Shown here one piece after another: positions 18,196-25,663 of a stretch of DNA of 64,000 nucleotides (position 1 is the first letter of the stretch; every line of letters begins with the position of its first letter). The DNA lies in NCBI GenBank assembly GCA_040387515.1, contig JAZKDP010000012.1, positions 1 to 64,000 of the forward strand, written 5' to 3'. Under the pieces are notes generated by a model. It saw only the letters and a program-made list of their open reading frames with translations, made no database searches and was not told where the DNA came from. The position numbers and the translations under genes were made by a program. This stretch comes from Methylotenera_A sp040387515. Its GTDB lineage: Bacteria > Pseudomonadota > Gammaproteobacteria > Burkholderiales > Methylophilaceae.

Positions 18196-18222
18196 TTAGC
18201 ACTCTGGTTATGAGAGTGCTAG
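18196..18222. promoter_or_regulatory. CIRCE operator (HrcA binding site) upstream of rpoH
   Basis: TTAGCACTC (18196-18204), nine bases, then GAGTGCTAG (18214-18222). The consensus is TTAGCACTC-N9-GAGTGCTAA, so only the final base differs. It lies between rpoH (minus) and nsrR (plus), 41 bp from the extended rpoH start and 118 bp from nsrR, so rpoH is the likelier target. On the minus strand a TTGAAA hexamer with a 17-bp spacer to TCTCAT would put a promoter over the operator (weak match, tentative). hrcA is encoded at the right end of this window. Confidence 0.88.
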
Positions 18223-18304
18223 TAACGAAAAGTTTCAAAGTGTTAAGATTTTTTATTCTTGGAGCCTTCAATCATCCAGTTAAAAGATAATAACTTTTAT
18301 ATAA

Positions 18305-18323
18305 GTTGCATTATAAATACCAC
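18305..18323. promoter_or_regulatory. Predicted NsrR operator upstream of nsrR
   Basis: Read on the minus strand the site is GTGGTATTTATAATGCAAC. It matches 15 of 19 bases of the site upstream of hmp and resembles the AT-rich NsrR palindrome. It ends 16 bp before the preferred nsrR start, which fits negative autoregulation. This is a prediction from pattern only. Confidence 0.55.
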
Positions 18324-18339
18324 TTATATACACTCTCGA

Positions 18340-18813
18340 ATGATGCAACTCACTCAGTTTTCAGATATTGGTTTACGTCTCTTGATGTATCTTGCTCGCG
18401 AGCGCAGAGAAACGCCAGCTATTACGTTAGCAGAGGTGTCTAGTCAGTTTGCTATTCCAAGAAATCACTTGGCCAAAGTTGCAGGTAAGCTAATCAAAAA
18501 TGGCTGGGTTTCCGCTATTAGAGGGCGTTCAGGTGGGCTGTGTTTGGCCGTGGAGCCTGTTTATATTAATATTGGCCAAGTATTAAGAGTGCTTGAAGGC
18601 CATCAAGAAGTCATTGATTGTGAGAAGCTGAATTGCAGGCTTAAAAATGGGTGCGAATTAAGGCTGTTACTTGCTAAAGCTTACGAAGCTTTTTTTAATG
18701 TGCTTGATCAACACACGCTGGCAGATGTGACGCATGGATTAGCAGCAAAACAGATTACCAACATGCAGAAGAGTTTCATGGAAATATATTTGGATAAATC
18801 TACAATCCATTAA
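18340..18813 (+). CDS. nsrR: Nitric oxide-sensing Rrf2-family repressor NsrR
   Basis: NsrR is an iron-sulfur repressor that releases DNA when NO attacks its cluster. The 157-residue product has an N-terminal winged helix (MQLTQFSDIGLRLLMYLA) and three cysteines spaced C-x4-C-x5-C (CEKLNC then RLKNGC, about residues 91-102), as in E. coli NsrR. The start is ATG 18340 or the adjacent ATG 18343. A TTG further upstream at 18259 would put the predicted operator inside the gene. hmp, the classic NsrR target, is immediately downstream. Confidence 0.9.
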   Translation: MMQLTQFSDIGLRLLMYLARERRETPAITLAEVSSQFAIPRNHLAKVAGKLIKNGWVSAIRGRSGGLCLAVEPVYINIGQVLRVLEGHQEVIDCEKLNCRLKNGCELRLLLAKAYEAFFNVLDQHTLADVTHGLAAKQITNMQKSFMEIYLDKSTIH

Positions 18814-18815
18814 AT

Positions 18816-18846
18816 AGAGCAGTCGAATGTACTGCTCTTTATTTTG
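18816..18846 (+). terminator. Intrinsic terminator after nsrR
   Basis: AGAGCAGT (18816-18823) pairs with ACTGCTCT (18831-18838) around a 7-base loop and is followed by a T-rich tract. It separates nsrR from hmp, so the two are probably transcribed from their own promoters. Confidence 0.8.
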
Positions 18847-18854
18847 ATTTAAAA

Positions 18855-18873
18855 GTGGTATTTAAAATACATA
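18855..18873. promoter_or_regulatory. Predicted NsrR operator upstream of hmp
   Basis: GTGGTATTTAAAATACATA forms an imperfect palindrome centred on TATTTAAAATA. It ends 15 bp before the hmp ATG and just before its TAGGAG ribosome binding site. It matches the candidate upstream of nsrR at 15 of 19 positions. Binding by NsrR is inferred. Confidence 0.6.
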
Positions 18874-18888
18874 TTATAGGAGTGCTAA

Positions 18889-20094
18889 ATGTTATCAGTA
18901 GCGTCAAAACCTTATATCGATGCCAGCGTGCCAGTATTGCAGCAACATGGTATTGCCATCACAACGGCATTTTATCGAAATCTTTTTATTGAATATCCTG
19001 ATTTAAAAAATCTATTCAATATGGGAAATCAAGCGCAAGGGATACAGCAGCAATCTCTAGCGGCAGCCGTTTTTGCTTATGCGGCGAATATCAGCAATCC
19101 AGAGGTATTAGCGCCCGTTATCAGTAGAATTGTGAATAAGCATGTCTCTTTGGGTGTTTTGCCAGAGCATTATCCTATAGTAGGCAGGCATTTACTTGGC
19201 GCGATTAAAGAGGTTTTGGGTGAAGCTGCCACGAAACCTTTATTAGATGCATGGGCAGAAGCTTATGGCTTATTGGCTAATGCACTTATCTCTTACGAAA
19301 AAGCCTTATATGAAAGATCTTCTGTGGCACCAGGTTACTTAACTAAACTCAAAGTAAAAAATATCAAGCAAGAAAGTAAATTAGTCAGGTCATTTGAACT
19401 AGTTAGTATTGATGGCATGCCACTTGCGCCATTTAAGCCGGGACAATATGTCAGTGTCGCTGTGGATTTTGCTGATGGTGCGCGTCAATTAAGGCAATAT
19501 AGCCTGTCAGATGCGCCTTCAAATCACCATTATAGAATTTCCGTAAAGCGAGAATCGTATCAAACAGAAAGTCCAGCAGGGCGAGTGTCTAATTGGTTGA
19601 ATGATCATCTGAAAATTGGAGACACGTTATTTGTGGGTCAACCCGCAGGCGATTTCACGCCTGAAGTACAGGCAAATGAAACGCTGGTTCTTATTTCTGG
19701 TGGAGTAGGAATTACCCCAATGATTGCAACTTTAAAACATTTTTCTGAAGTGAATCCCTCCCAAAAAGTCATTTTTGCACATGCGGCACAAAGTAAAGAT
19801 CACCAATCACATCAAGATGATATTGAGCAAGTATTGCAAGTGATGCCAAATTTGGAAGTCCGGACATTTTTTAGCGATGCGGTGTACGATGGTGTCGCTG
19901 TCCCTAATGAATTTTATGGCTTTATGCACGTTAAGCATTTTCCAGAGTGGGAAAGTGATCATACAAAGTTCTATCTTTGTGGCCCAACCGAGTTTATGAA
20001 ATGTGTGAAAGAGCAACTAACAGAGGCTGGTGTAGGGAAACACAATATTCATAAAGAGGTATTCGGGCCAGACTTGCTCAGCGAGTTATTTTAA
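18889..20094 (+). CDS. hmp: Flavohemoprotein nitric oxide dioxygenase
   Basis: Hmp converts NO and O2 to nitrate using NAD(P)H, FAD and heme in the cytosol. The 401 residues comprise an N-terminal globin domain (about 1-140; proximal-histidine region PEHYPIVGRHLLGAIKEVLG), an FAD domain with RQYSLSDAP (about 203-211) and an NAD-binding domain with ISGGVGITPMIA (about 269-280) and a CGPTEFM motif (about 364-370). The length matches the family. A TAGGAG ribosome binding site precedes the ATG. It is probably controlled by NsrR from the upstream gene. Confidence 0.97.
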   Translation: MLSVASKPYIDASVPVLQQHGIAITTAFYRNLFIEYPDLKNLFNMGNQAQGIQQQSLAAAVFAYAANISNPEVLAPVISRIVNKHVSLGVLPEHYPIVGRHLLGAIKEVLGEAATKPLLDAWAEAYGLLANALISYEKALYERSSVAPGYLTKLKVKNIKQESKLVRSFELVSIDGMPLAPFKPGQYVSVAVDFADGARQLRQYSLSDAPSNHHYRISVKRESYQTESPAGRVSNWLNDHLKIGDTLFVGQPAGDFTPEVQANETLVLISGGVGITPMIATLKHFSEVNPSQKVIFAHAAQSKDHQSHQDDIEQVLQVMPNLEVRTFFSDAVYDGVAVPNEFYGFMHVKHFPEWESDHTKFYLCGPTEFMKCVKEQLTEAGVGKHNIHKEVFGPDLLSELF

Positions 20095-20272
20095 CTCGCC
20101 TTTAAGTTTGAAATAAAGACCCAGTTTCGATTTTGATAGTTTGCATATAGTCTGTCGTACTGTTCGTGTTTCAAGCCTTCAGGAATAAGATCAGCTGAGA
20201 TTCATATGTCTCTGCTTTAACTGCAGACATGATTAGGTATACTGAATTGAATATCTATAACTTAAAATAGGC

Positions 20273-21190
20273 ATGCTTAAAACTGACAACAAAATTATAT
20301 TCATGAATCAATACCCCAATCGTCGAAGATTTTTGGCAGCTATTGCTGCGTCAATTATTTCAGCAGGATGCACCGCTTCGCCCGCTAGAGAAAATGCTAA
20401 TTCATTGGCAAAGATGCGATTGGAAACACTGGAAAAAAATTTAGATGGGCGATTGGGTGTATTTGCTCTTAATGCCGCTAATGGTCACCAATTAAATTAT
20501 CGTGCTGATGAACGATTTCCAGTGTGTAGTACGTTTAAGGTCCTAGTCGCAGCTGCTATTCTCACTAAAAGTGTGCAAGAAACAGCATTGCTAGAGCAGC
20601 TCGTCAAGTATGAACGGCATGAACTGGTTAACTACTCACCAATCACCGAGCAATATATTGGAGTAGGCATGACGGTCGCTGATCTGTGTGCGGCGGCTCT
20701 GCAATACAGTGATAATACGGCGGCAAATTTATTGATGAATATTTTAGGAAGCCCTAAAGCGGTCACCGCTTTTTCCCGATCAATTGGCGATAAAACGTTT
20801 AGGCTTGACCGTTGGGAAACAGCACTTAATTCTGCGATTCCAGACGACCCTCGCGACACAAGCACGCCGATGGCAATGGGACTTAGCCTTTACCAGTTGT
20901 TACTGAGTGATGGCTTGCCGTCCAAGCATCGTGAGAAACTGAAGGCTTGGATGCTTGGCAACACAACTGGCGCAACACGTATTAAGGCGGGTATTCCAAC
21001 GGATTGGAAAATTGCAGATAAAACCGGTAGCGGAGATTATGGCACCGCTAATGATATTGCAGTGGTTTGGCCTGCACAAGGCAAGCCACTGGTGATTTCA
21101 ATTTACACCACGCAGCATAAGCAAGACGCAAAAGCCAAAAGTGAAGTAATTGCAGTGGCCGCTCGAATCGTGACTGACTGGCTTAGTTAA
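20273..21190 (+). CDS. Class A serine beta-lactamase with Tat/lipoprotein-like signal
   Basis: It should hydrolyse beta-lactams in the periplasm. The active-site motifs are complete: STFK (Ser nucleophile, residues 86-89, preceded by Cys), YSDN, RWETALN (general-base Glu and Asn170 equivalent) and KTGSGDYG. The KTGSGDYGTAND pattern recalls CTX-M/Pen-type enzymes, but the spectrum cannot be predicted. The N-terminus has RRRFLAAIAASIISAGC: twin arginines, a hydrophobic stretch and a lipobox-like Cys, so Tat export and lipid anchoring are likely. ATG 20303 is an alternative start. No LysR-type regulator is adjacent. It lies in the nsrR-hmp insert between rpoH and ftsX. Confidence 0.95.
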   Translation: MLKTDNKIIFMNQYPNRRRFLAAIAASIISAGCTASPARENANSLAKMRLETLEKNLDGRLGVFALNAANGHQLNYRADERFPVCSTFKVLVAAAILTKSVQETALLEQLVKYERHELVNYSPITEQYIGVGMTVADLCAAALQYSDNTAANLLMNILGSPKAVTAFSRSIGDKTFRLDRWETALNSAIPDDPRDTSTPMAMGLSLYQLLLSDGLPSKHREKLKAWMLGNTTGATRIKAGIPTDWKIADKTGSGDYGTANDIAVVWPAQGKPLVISIYTTQHKQDAKAKSEVIAVAARIVTDWLS

Positions 21191-21198
21191 CAGCTTGG

Positions 21199-21229
21199 AA
21201 AGACTTACTTGCGAAAGCTAAGTCTTTTT
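21199..21229. terminator. Terminator hairpin after the beta-lactamase gene
   Basis: AAAGACTTA (21199-21207) and TAAGTCTTT (21219-21227) form a 9-bp stem with an 11-base loop and a short T-run on the plus strand. It overlaps the last bases of ftsX, which converges from the other side, so it may serve both transcripts. Confidence 0.75.
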
Positions 21230-22117
21230 AGCTGAGCTGGACAGTGAAAAATAGGCAGATAACCAGCCAAGCGCGCTTGAAATAATTAAAATAACTAAAA
21301 TTTCAGAAAACGATAAAAAGTGTAAGTTGAAATCGGATTGATAGCTATTTGCGATAGCTTTTATCGTTTGATTAAAAAATATAATCATCACCCACGTAAT
21401 AATCAACGCTAATACGCCGCCACCTAATCCATATAAACCACCAACATACAAAAATGGTCTGCGAATAAAGCTTTTAGTTGCGCCGATAAGTTGGCTTAAT
21501 TCTATCTCTGCGCTTTGCGTTAAAATTTGCATGCGAATGGTATTGCCAATAACGGCAATCAACGCGAAGCCGAGTAGCCCAGCCAAAATAATTAAGATTT
21601 TTTTACCTAAAAGTAGCAGCGAGTTCAAGCGTTTAATCCATACGCCATCCACTAAAACAGTTTCTACGCCGTCTATTTTGCTTAATTCATTTTTAAGCGT
21701 ATCAATAGAAGCAGCATCCAATATTTTAGGCTCAACAAAAAACGCATCGGGCAGAGGGTTGCCTTGCAAAGAATCTAGCAGCGATTTATTCGCATCAATT
21801 GCCGTCAACTGCTCAAGCGCGTCTTGTTTTGAGATAAATGTGACGTTTTGAATGGCTGGGTTTTGTTTCAGTGTTTTTTCGATGCTTGAGACAAGTACTT
21901 TGTCATGCTTTTCTGTTAAAAATACACTGATCTGTGATTCACTTTTAACACTGTTTACCAAGCCATTTAAATTATCTAAAATAATATAAGCCACACTTGG
22001 TAATGCAAGGGTGACGCCTATACTTAAGCAAATTAATAAAGTGCCAAGTCTGTTTTTTTGAAAGCGTGATAATACTAGCTGTAAAGCCTGTGCATGATGT
22101 ATTAGCCAAGTTTTCAT
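21218..22117 (-). CDS. ftsX: Cell division ABC transporter-like permease FtsX
   Basis: FtsX forms with FtsE a divisome complex that controls peptidoglycan hydrolysis across the inner membrane. The 299 residues show four membrane segments (one near residues 22-46 and three after about 170) and a periplasmic domain between the first two (about 50-165). It overlaps ftsE by 4 bp (ATGA), implying translational coupling. The order ftsY-ftsE-ftsX is the classical one. Confidence 0.96.
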   Translation of the reverse strand: MKTWLIHHAQALQLVLSRFQKNRLGTLLICLSIGVTLALPSVAYIILDNLNGLVNSVKSESQISVFLTEKHDKVLVSSIEKTLKQNPAIQNVTFISKQDALEQLTAIDANKSLLDSLQGNPLPDAFFVEPKILDAASIDTLKNELSKIDGVETVLVDGVWIKRLNSLLLLGKKILIILAGLLGFALIAVIGNTIRMQILTQSAEIELSQLIGATKSFIRRPFLYVGGLYGLGGGVLALIITWVMIIFFNQTIKAIANSYQSDFNLHFLSFSEILVILIISSALGWLSAYFSLSSSAKKT

Positions 22118-22827
22118 GCAATCACCTCTGAATTAATCGGGTTTACTAGCTTGCCATGATTCAGATGCAATACTTTATGTTCAGAGTGTGTTGTATCTTG
22201 ATTAGGCGCTTGATGCTCACCATCCGCACGCCCTAGCGCATCATGCGTAGCGATGATAACGGTGACACCTACTTGTTGAAATGCTTTAAAAAGCGTCAAA
22301 ATGTCCGCCGCATAATTTTTATCCAAATTACCAGTCGGTTCGTCTGCAATCAAAATAGCCGGTTTGCTCACAACCGCGCGTGCAATTGCCAAACGTTGTT
22401 GTTCGCCACCAGATAATGTAATCGGCATGGATTTTTCGCGGCCTAAAAGACCTACTTTATCTAAAGCCGCACGAATGCGTTTAGCGGCTTCTTGCCCTGT
22501 AATGCCGTTAATAGCCAGTGGCAAGGCGACGTTCTGAAAGCAATTGCGGTCATAAAGTAATTTATGGTCTTGGAATATCAGCCCGAATTTGCGGCGAATA
22601 AAAGGCAGTGTAGCTTCTTTTATTTTACTGACGTTTTGATTGTTAATCAGCACCGTGCCATTAGAAGGGCGCTCAATCGCCGCCATTAATTTAAGTAAGG
22701 TGCTTTTGCCTGCACCAGAATGGCCAGTGACGTAAACAAGCTCGCCTTGTTCAATTGTAAAACTCACGTTGCTAATGGCATCGATACTGCCTGGATAGCG
22801 TTTGGTGACGTTGTCAAAAACAATCAT
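22114..22827 (-). CDS. ftsE: Cell division ATP-binding protein FtsE
   Basis: FtsE is the ATPase partner of FtsX. In 237 residues it has Walker A GHSGAGKST (about residues 35-43), the signature LSGGEQQR (about 138-145), Walker B ILIADEP and the switch histidine in IATHD. About 15 extra C-terminal residues extend beyond the usual 222-residue E. coli protein. It lies 85 bp downstream of ftsY and overlaps ftsX. Confidence 0.97.
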   Translation of the reverse strand: MIVFDNVTKRYPGSIDAISNVSFTIEQGELVYVTGHSGAGKSTLLKLMAAIERPSNGTVLINNQNVSKIKEATLPFIRRKFGLIFQDHKLLYDRNCFQNVALPLAINGITGQEAAKRIRAALDKVGLLGREKSMPITLSGGEQQRLAIARAVVSKPAILIADEPTGNLDKNYAADILTLFKAFQQVGVTVIIATHDALGRADGEHQAPNQDTTHSEHKVLHLNHGKLVNPINSEVIA

Positions 22828-22912
22828 AAGGTCACTTGGTTAAAGGCTGAGTTGAAATGGTTCATCTAAATATTATATCGCTTAGTGAATGAAAATTTTT
22901 AATCAAATGAGC

Positions 22913-24001
22913 TTAATCAAATAGCGCATCCACAAATGCTTGCGCATTAAATGGTCGTAGATCGTCAATTGCTTCGCCTATGCCAATAAAACGTATCGGT
23001 ATCGGTCTGGCTTCTGCAATCGCTGCAATCACGCCACCTTTGGCAGAACCGTCTAATTTACTGAGCACCAAACCAGTGATACCTAAAGCATCATCAAATG
23101 CTTTCACTTGGCTGACGGCATTTTGGCCAGTATTGGCATCTATCACCAATAATGTTTCGTGCGGCGCGCCAGGGTAGGCTTTATTTATCACGCGCTGCAC
23201 TTTTTTAATCTCATCCATTAAATGCATTTGCGTGGGCAAACGTCCTGCTGTATCAGCAATCACAATATCAATTTTTTTTGCCATGGCAGAATTCACCGCA
23301 TCAAAAATAACCGCTGCTGCATCACCGCCTTCACTGGCAATCACATGCACATTGTTACGCTCGCCCCACACTTGTAATTGCTCACGCGCGGCGGCTCTAA
23401 ATGTATCACCAGCGGCAATTAAAACGCTTTTGCCTTGCGATTGGAATTGCTTGGCTAATTTGCCAATAGTGGTGGTTTTTCCAGCACCATTAACACCAGC
23501 CAGCATAATCACAAAAGGCTTATGGGTATTGGTTTGCAAAGGTATTTCTAATGGCGTTAATACGGCCAATAATTCCGCTTTTAATGCTTGTTTAAGCGCA
23601 GTCGTATCTTGTAAGTTTTCGCGTTTAACACGCTTTTTTAAATTGTCGAGTAATCGCTGTGTTGCTGGCACGCCAATGTCGGATGTTAAAAGAATCGTTT
23701 CTAATTCTTCATAAGTATCGGCATCGATTTTTCCGCCGCCAAACAGACTGTTTAACTGGCCGCCAAGTTGTTGGCGAGTTTTAGATAGGCCTTGTTTTAG
23801 ACGTTCAGTGAAACTTAACGTTGCTTTTTTAGGTTCTATTTCCTGTGTTTCTGGATTGATGTGTTCTGCATTGACGGATTCAGTTATGACTGGTGTTGTG
23901 TTTACGAGTGTTGCTTCTGTTTGAGACTCTGTTTCGTTAACAGTGGGCTCTTTGTCAATACTGCTATCAGGCTGAGGTTTTTTCTTGAAAATATTAAACA
24001 T
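22913..24001 (-). CDS. ftsY: Signal recognition particle receptor FtsY
   Basis: FtsY is the membrane-associated GTPase receptor for the SRP-ribosome complex. The chosen start, ATG 24001 (MFNIFKKKPQ), is typical of FtsY; a further in-frame start 10 codons upstream is unlikely. After an acidic A-domain (to about residue 75) comes the NG domain with GVNGAGKTTTIG (about 169-180), the DTAGRLP motif and the TGLVLSKLDGSAKGG motif. The length is 362 residues. It is the first gene of ftsY-ftsE-ftsX and is divergent from the M16 peptidase genes. Confidence 0.97.
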   Translation of the reverse strand: MFNIFKKKPQPDSSIDKEPTVNETESQTEATLVNTTPVITESVNAEHINPETQEIEPKKATLSFTERLKQGLSKTRQQLGGQLNSLFGGGKIDADTYEELETILLTSDIGVPATQRLLDNLKKRVKRENLQDTTALKQALKAELLAVLTPLEIPLQTNTHKPFVIMLAGVNGAGKTTTIGKLAKQFQSQGKSVLIAAGDTFRAAAREQLQVWGERNNVHVIASEGGDAAAVIFDAVNSAMAKKIDIVIADTAGRLPTQMHLMDEIKKVQRVINKAYPGAPHETLLVIDANTGQNAVSQVKAFDDALGITGLVLSKLDGSAKGGVIAAIAEARPIPIRFIGIGEAIDDLRPFNAQAFVDALFD

Positions 24002-24117
24002 GGCTAACTTTAAATAACAATTAATAAGCATTTTAGTCGTAAAATCGTGAGCGTGCCATTAGTGGCAGGCAGGAACTAAATTAATTTAAGCATAGTCATT
24101 CAAGTGCTTATCAATTA

Positions 24118-25545
24118 TTGAATTTAAGAAAGATTTTTGTGCAAACCCAGATAAAAAAAGCAAATTTGAAATTAGCCTTACTGTTATTGGTGCTCAGTCC
24201 ATTATTTGCACAAGCCGAGATACAAGAATTTAAATTGCCGAACGGCATGAAGGTGATTGTGCAAGAAGACCATCGCGCACCAGTAGTGGTGTCACAAGTA
24301 TGGTATCGCGCAGGCAGCTTGGACGAAGTAAATGGCAAGACTGGTGTGGCGCACGTGCTGGAACACATGATGTTCAAAGGTACAAAAAAGATACCCGCAG
24401 GCCAGTTTTCGCGCATTGTTGCAGCCGCAGGCGGTAAGGAAAACGCTTTCACTGGCACGGATTACACTTGTTACTATCAGCAATTAGAAAAATCGCATTT
24501 ACCACTTTCTTTTAAATTGGAATCGGATCGCATGGCGAATCTAGTGATTACCGATGCCGAATTCGCTAAAGAAATTAAAGTGGTGATGGAAGAGCGTCGC
24601 TGGCGCACAGAAGATAAGCCGCAATCAAAAGTAAATGAGCAATTCCAATCGACTACTTTTAAAGCACATCCATACGCTAGGCCAATTGTAGGCTGGATGA
24701 ATGATTTGGAAAACATGACTACCGCAGACGCACGGGAGTGGTACAACACTTGGTATGCGCCAAATAACGCGACCTTAGTGGTGGTGGGCGATGTGAAAAC
24801 GCAAGAGGTATTAAAATTGGCCAAACAATATTTTGGTGGGCTAAAACCTAAAGTATTGCCAGCCAGAAAACCGCAAACAGAGCCTGCACAAATTGGCGAA
24901 CGTCGCGTTGTAGTGAAAGCACCCGGTAAGTTGCCGTATTTAATGATGGGTTTCCATGTGCCTACTTTGCAAGATAAAGCAACGTTGCAAGCAAAATCAT
25001 CAACGCCAGAACAAGCGTGGGAACCCTATGCGCTGGATGTATTGGCCGGCGTGTTAAGCGGTAATGATTCTGCTCGATTAAATCAAAAACTAGTGCGCGA
25101 AAACTCAGTTGCTGTTGATGTTGGCGCTGGATATGACAGCACGTCGCGTGGTCGTGAAGCATTATTTGAGCTGGTTGGCACGCCAGCAGAAGGCAAAACT
25201 GTGGCCGAGTTAGAGGCCGCTTTAATCGCACAAATTGAGTTAATTAAAACCAGTGGCGTGACACAACAAGAGCTTGATCGTGTAAAAGCCGCCGTGATTG
25301 CAACGGATGTTTATCAACGTGATTCGATGTTTTACCAAGCAATGCAAATTGGGCAACTTGAAACCATGGGTTACAGCTGGCGCTTGCTGAAAGAATATCC
25401 TGAACAGCTTAAGGCGATTACCTCTGAACAAATACAAGCGGTGGCAAAGAAATATTTGGTTAAAGATAACATGACCATTGCGACGCTAGATCCGCAACCG
25501 ATTGATCCGAATGCCAAGCCAGTCGGCAAGCCACACATCCATTAA
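24118..25545 (+). CDS. Zinc-dependent M16 family peptidase (catalytic partner)
   Basis: A secreted metallopeptidase of the insulinase/pitrilysin family. The zinc motif HVLEH (inverted HxxEH, about residues 79-83) and the downstream Glu in EIKVVMEERR are present, so this subunit should be active. A signal peptide ends near SPLFAQA. The start is uncertain: TTG 24118 gives 475 residues, and GTG 24139 has a better purine-rich leader. The next gene is a second M16 protein without the zinc motif, a common heterodimer arrangement. The substrate is unknown, probably periplasmic peptides. Confidence 0.93.
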   Translation: MNLRKIFVQTQIKKANLKLALLLLVLSPLFAQAEIQEFKLPNGMKVIVQEDHRAPVVVSQVWYRAGSLDEVNGKTGVAHVLEHMMFKGTKKIPAGQFSRIVAAAGGKENAFTGTDYTCYYQQLEKSHLPLSFKLESDRMANLVITDAEFAKEIKVVMEERRWRTEDKPQSKVNEQFQSTTFKAHPYARPIVGWMNDLENMTTADAREWYNTWYAPNNATLVVVGDVKTQEVLKLAKQYFGGLKPKVLPARKPQTEPAQIGERRVVVKAPGKLPYLMMGFHVPTLQDKATLQAKSSTPEQAWEPYALDVLAGVLSGNDSARLNQKLVRENSVAVDVGAGYDSTSRGREALFELVGTPAEGKTVAELEAALIAQIELIKTSGVTQQELDRVKAAVIATDVYQRDSMFYQAMQIGQLETMGYSWRLLKEYPEQLKAITSEQIQAVAKKYLVKDNMTIATLDPQPIDPNAKPVGKPHIH

Positions 25546-25547
25546 GC

Positions 25548-25619
25548 AAAAATGCAAACCTTGTCGTCATACGTCGTTNNNNNNNNNNCGCCTAGTCTGA
25601 CTTAAAGCTTTGCATTTTT
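25548..25619. terminator. Inverted repeat around the assembly gap (possible terminator or REP hairpin)
   Basis: AAAAATGCAAA (25548-25558) is the exact reverse complement of TTTGCATTTTT (25609-25619). The arms enclose about 50 bp that include the 10 N. The right arm ends in a T-run, as a terminator would. The inner parts (GTCGTCATACG on the left, CGCCTAGTCTGAC on the right) also look partly complementary, so a long hairpin may have broken the assembly. Confidence 0.55.
25579..25588. other. Assembly gap (10 N)
   Basis: Ten undetermined bases lie in the spacer between the two M16 genes. The real gap length is unknown because scaffolders often insert a fixed N-run. Confidence 0.98.
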
Positions 25620-25663
25620 TGATAATAGTTTATAAATTAAAAATCTATTTTTAAGGTTTTAGA

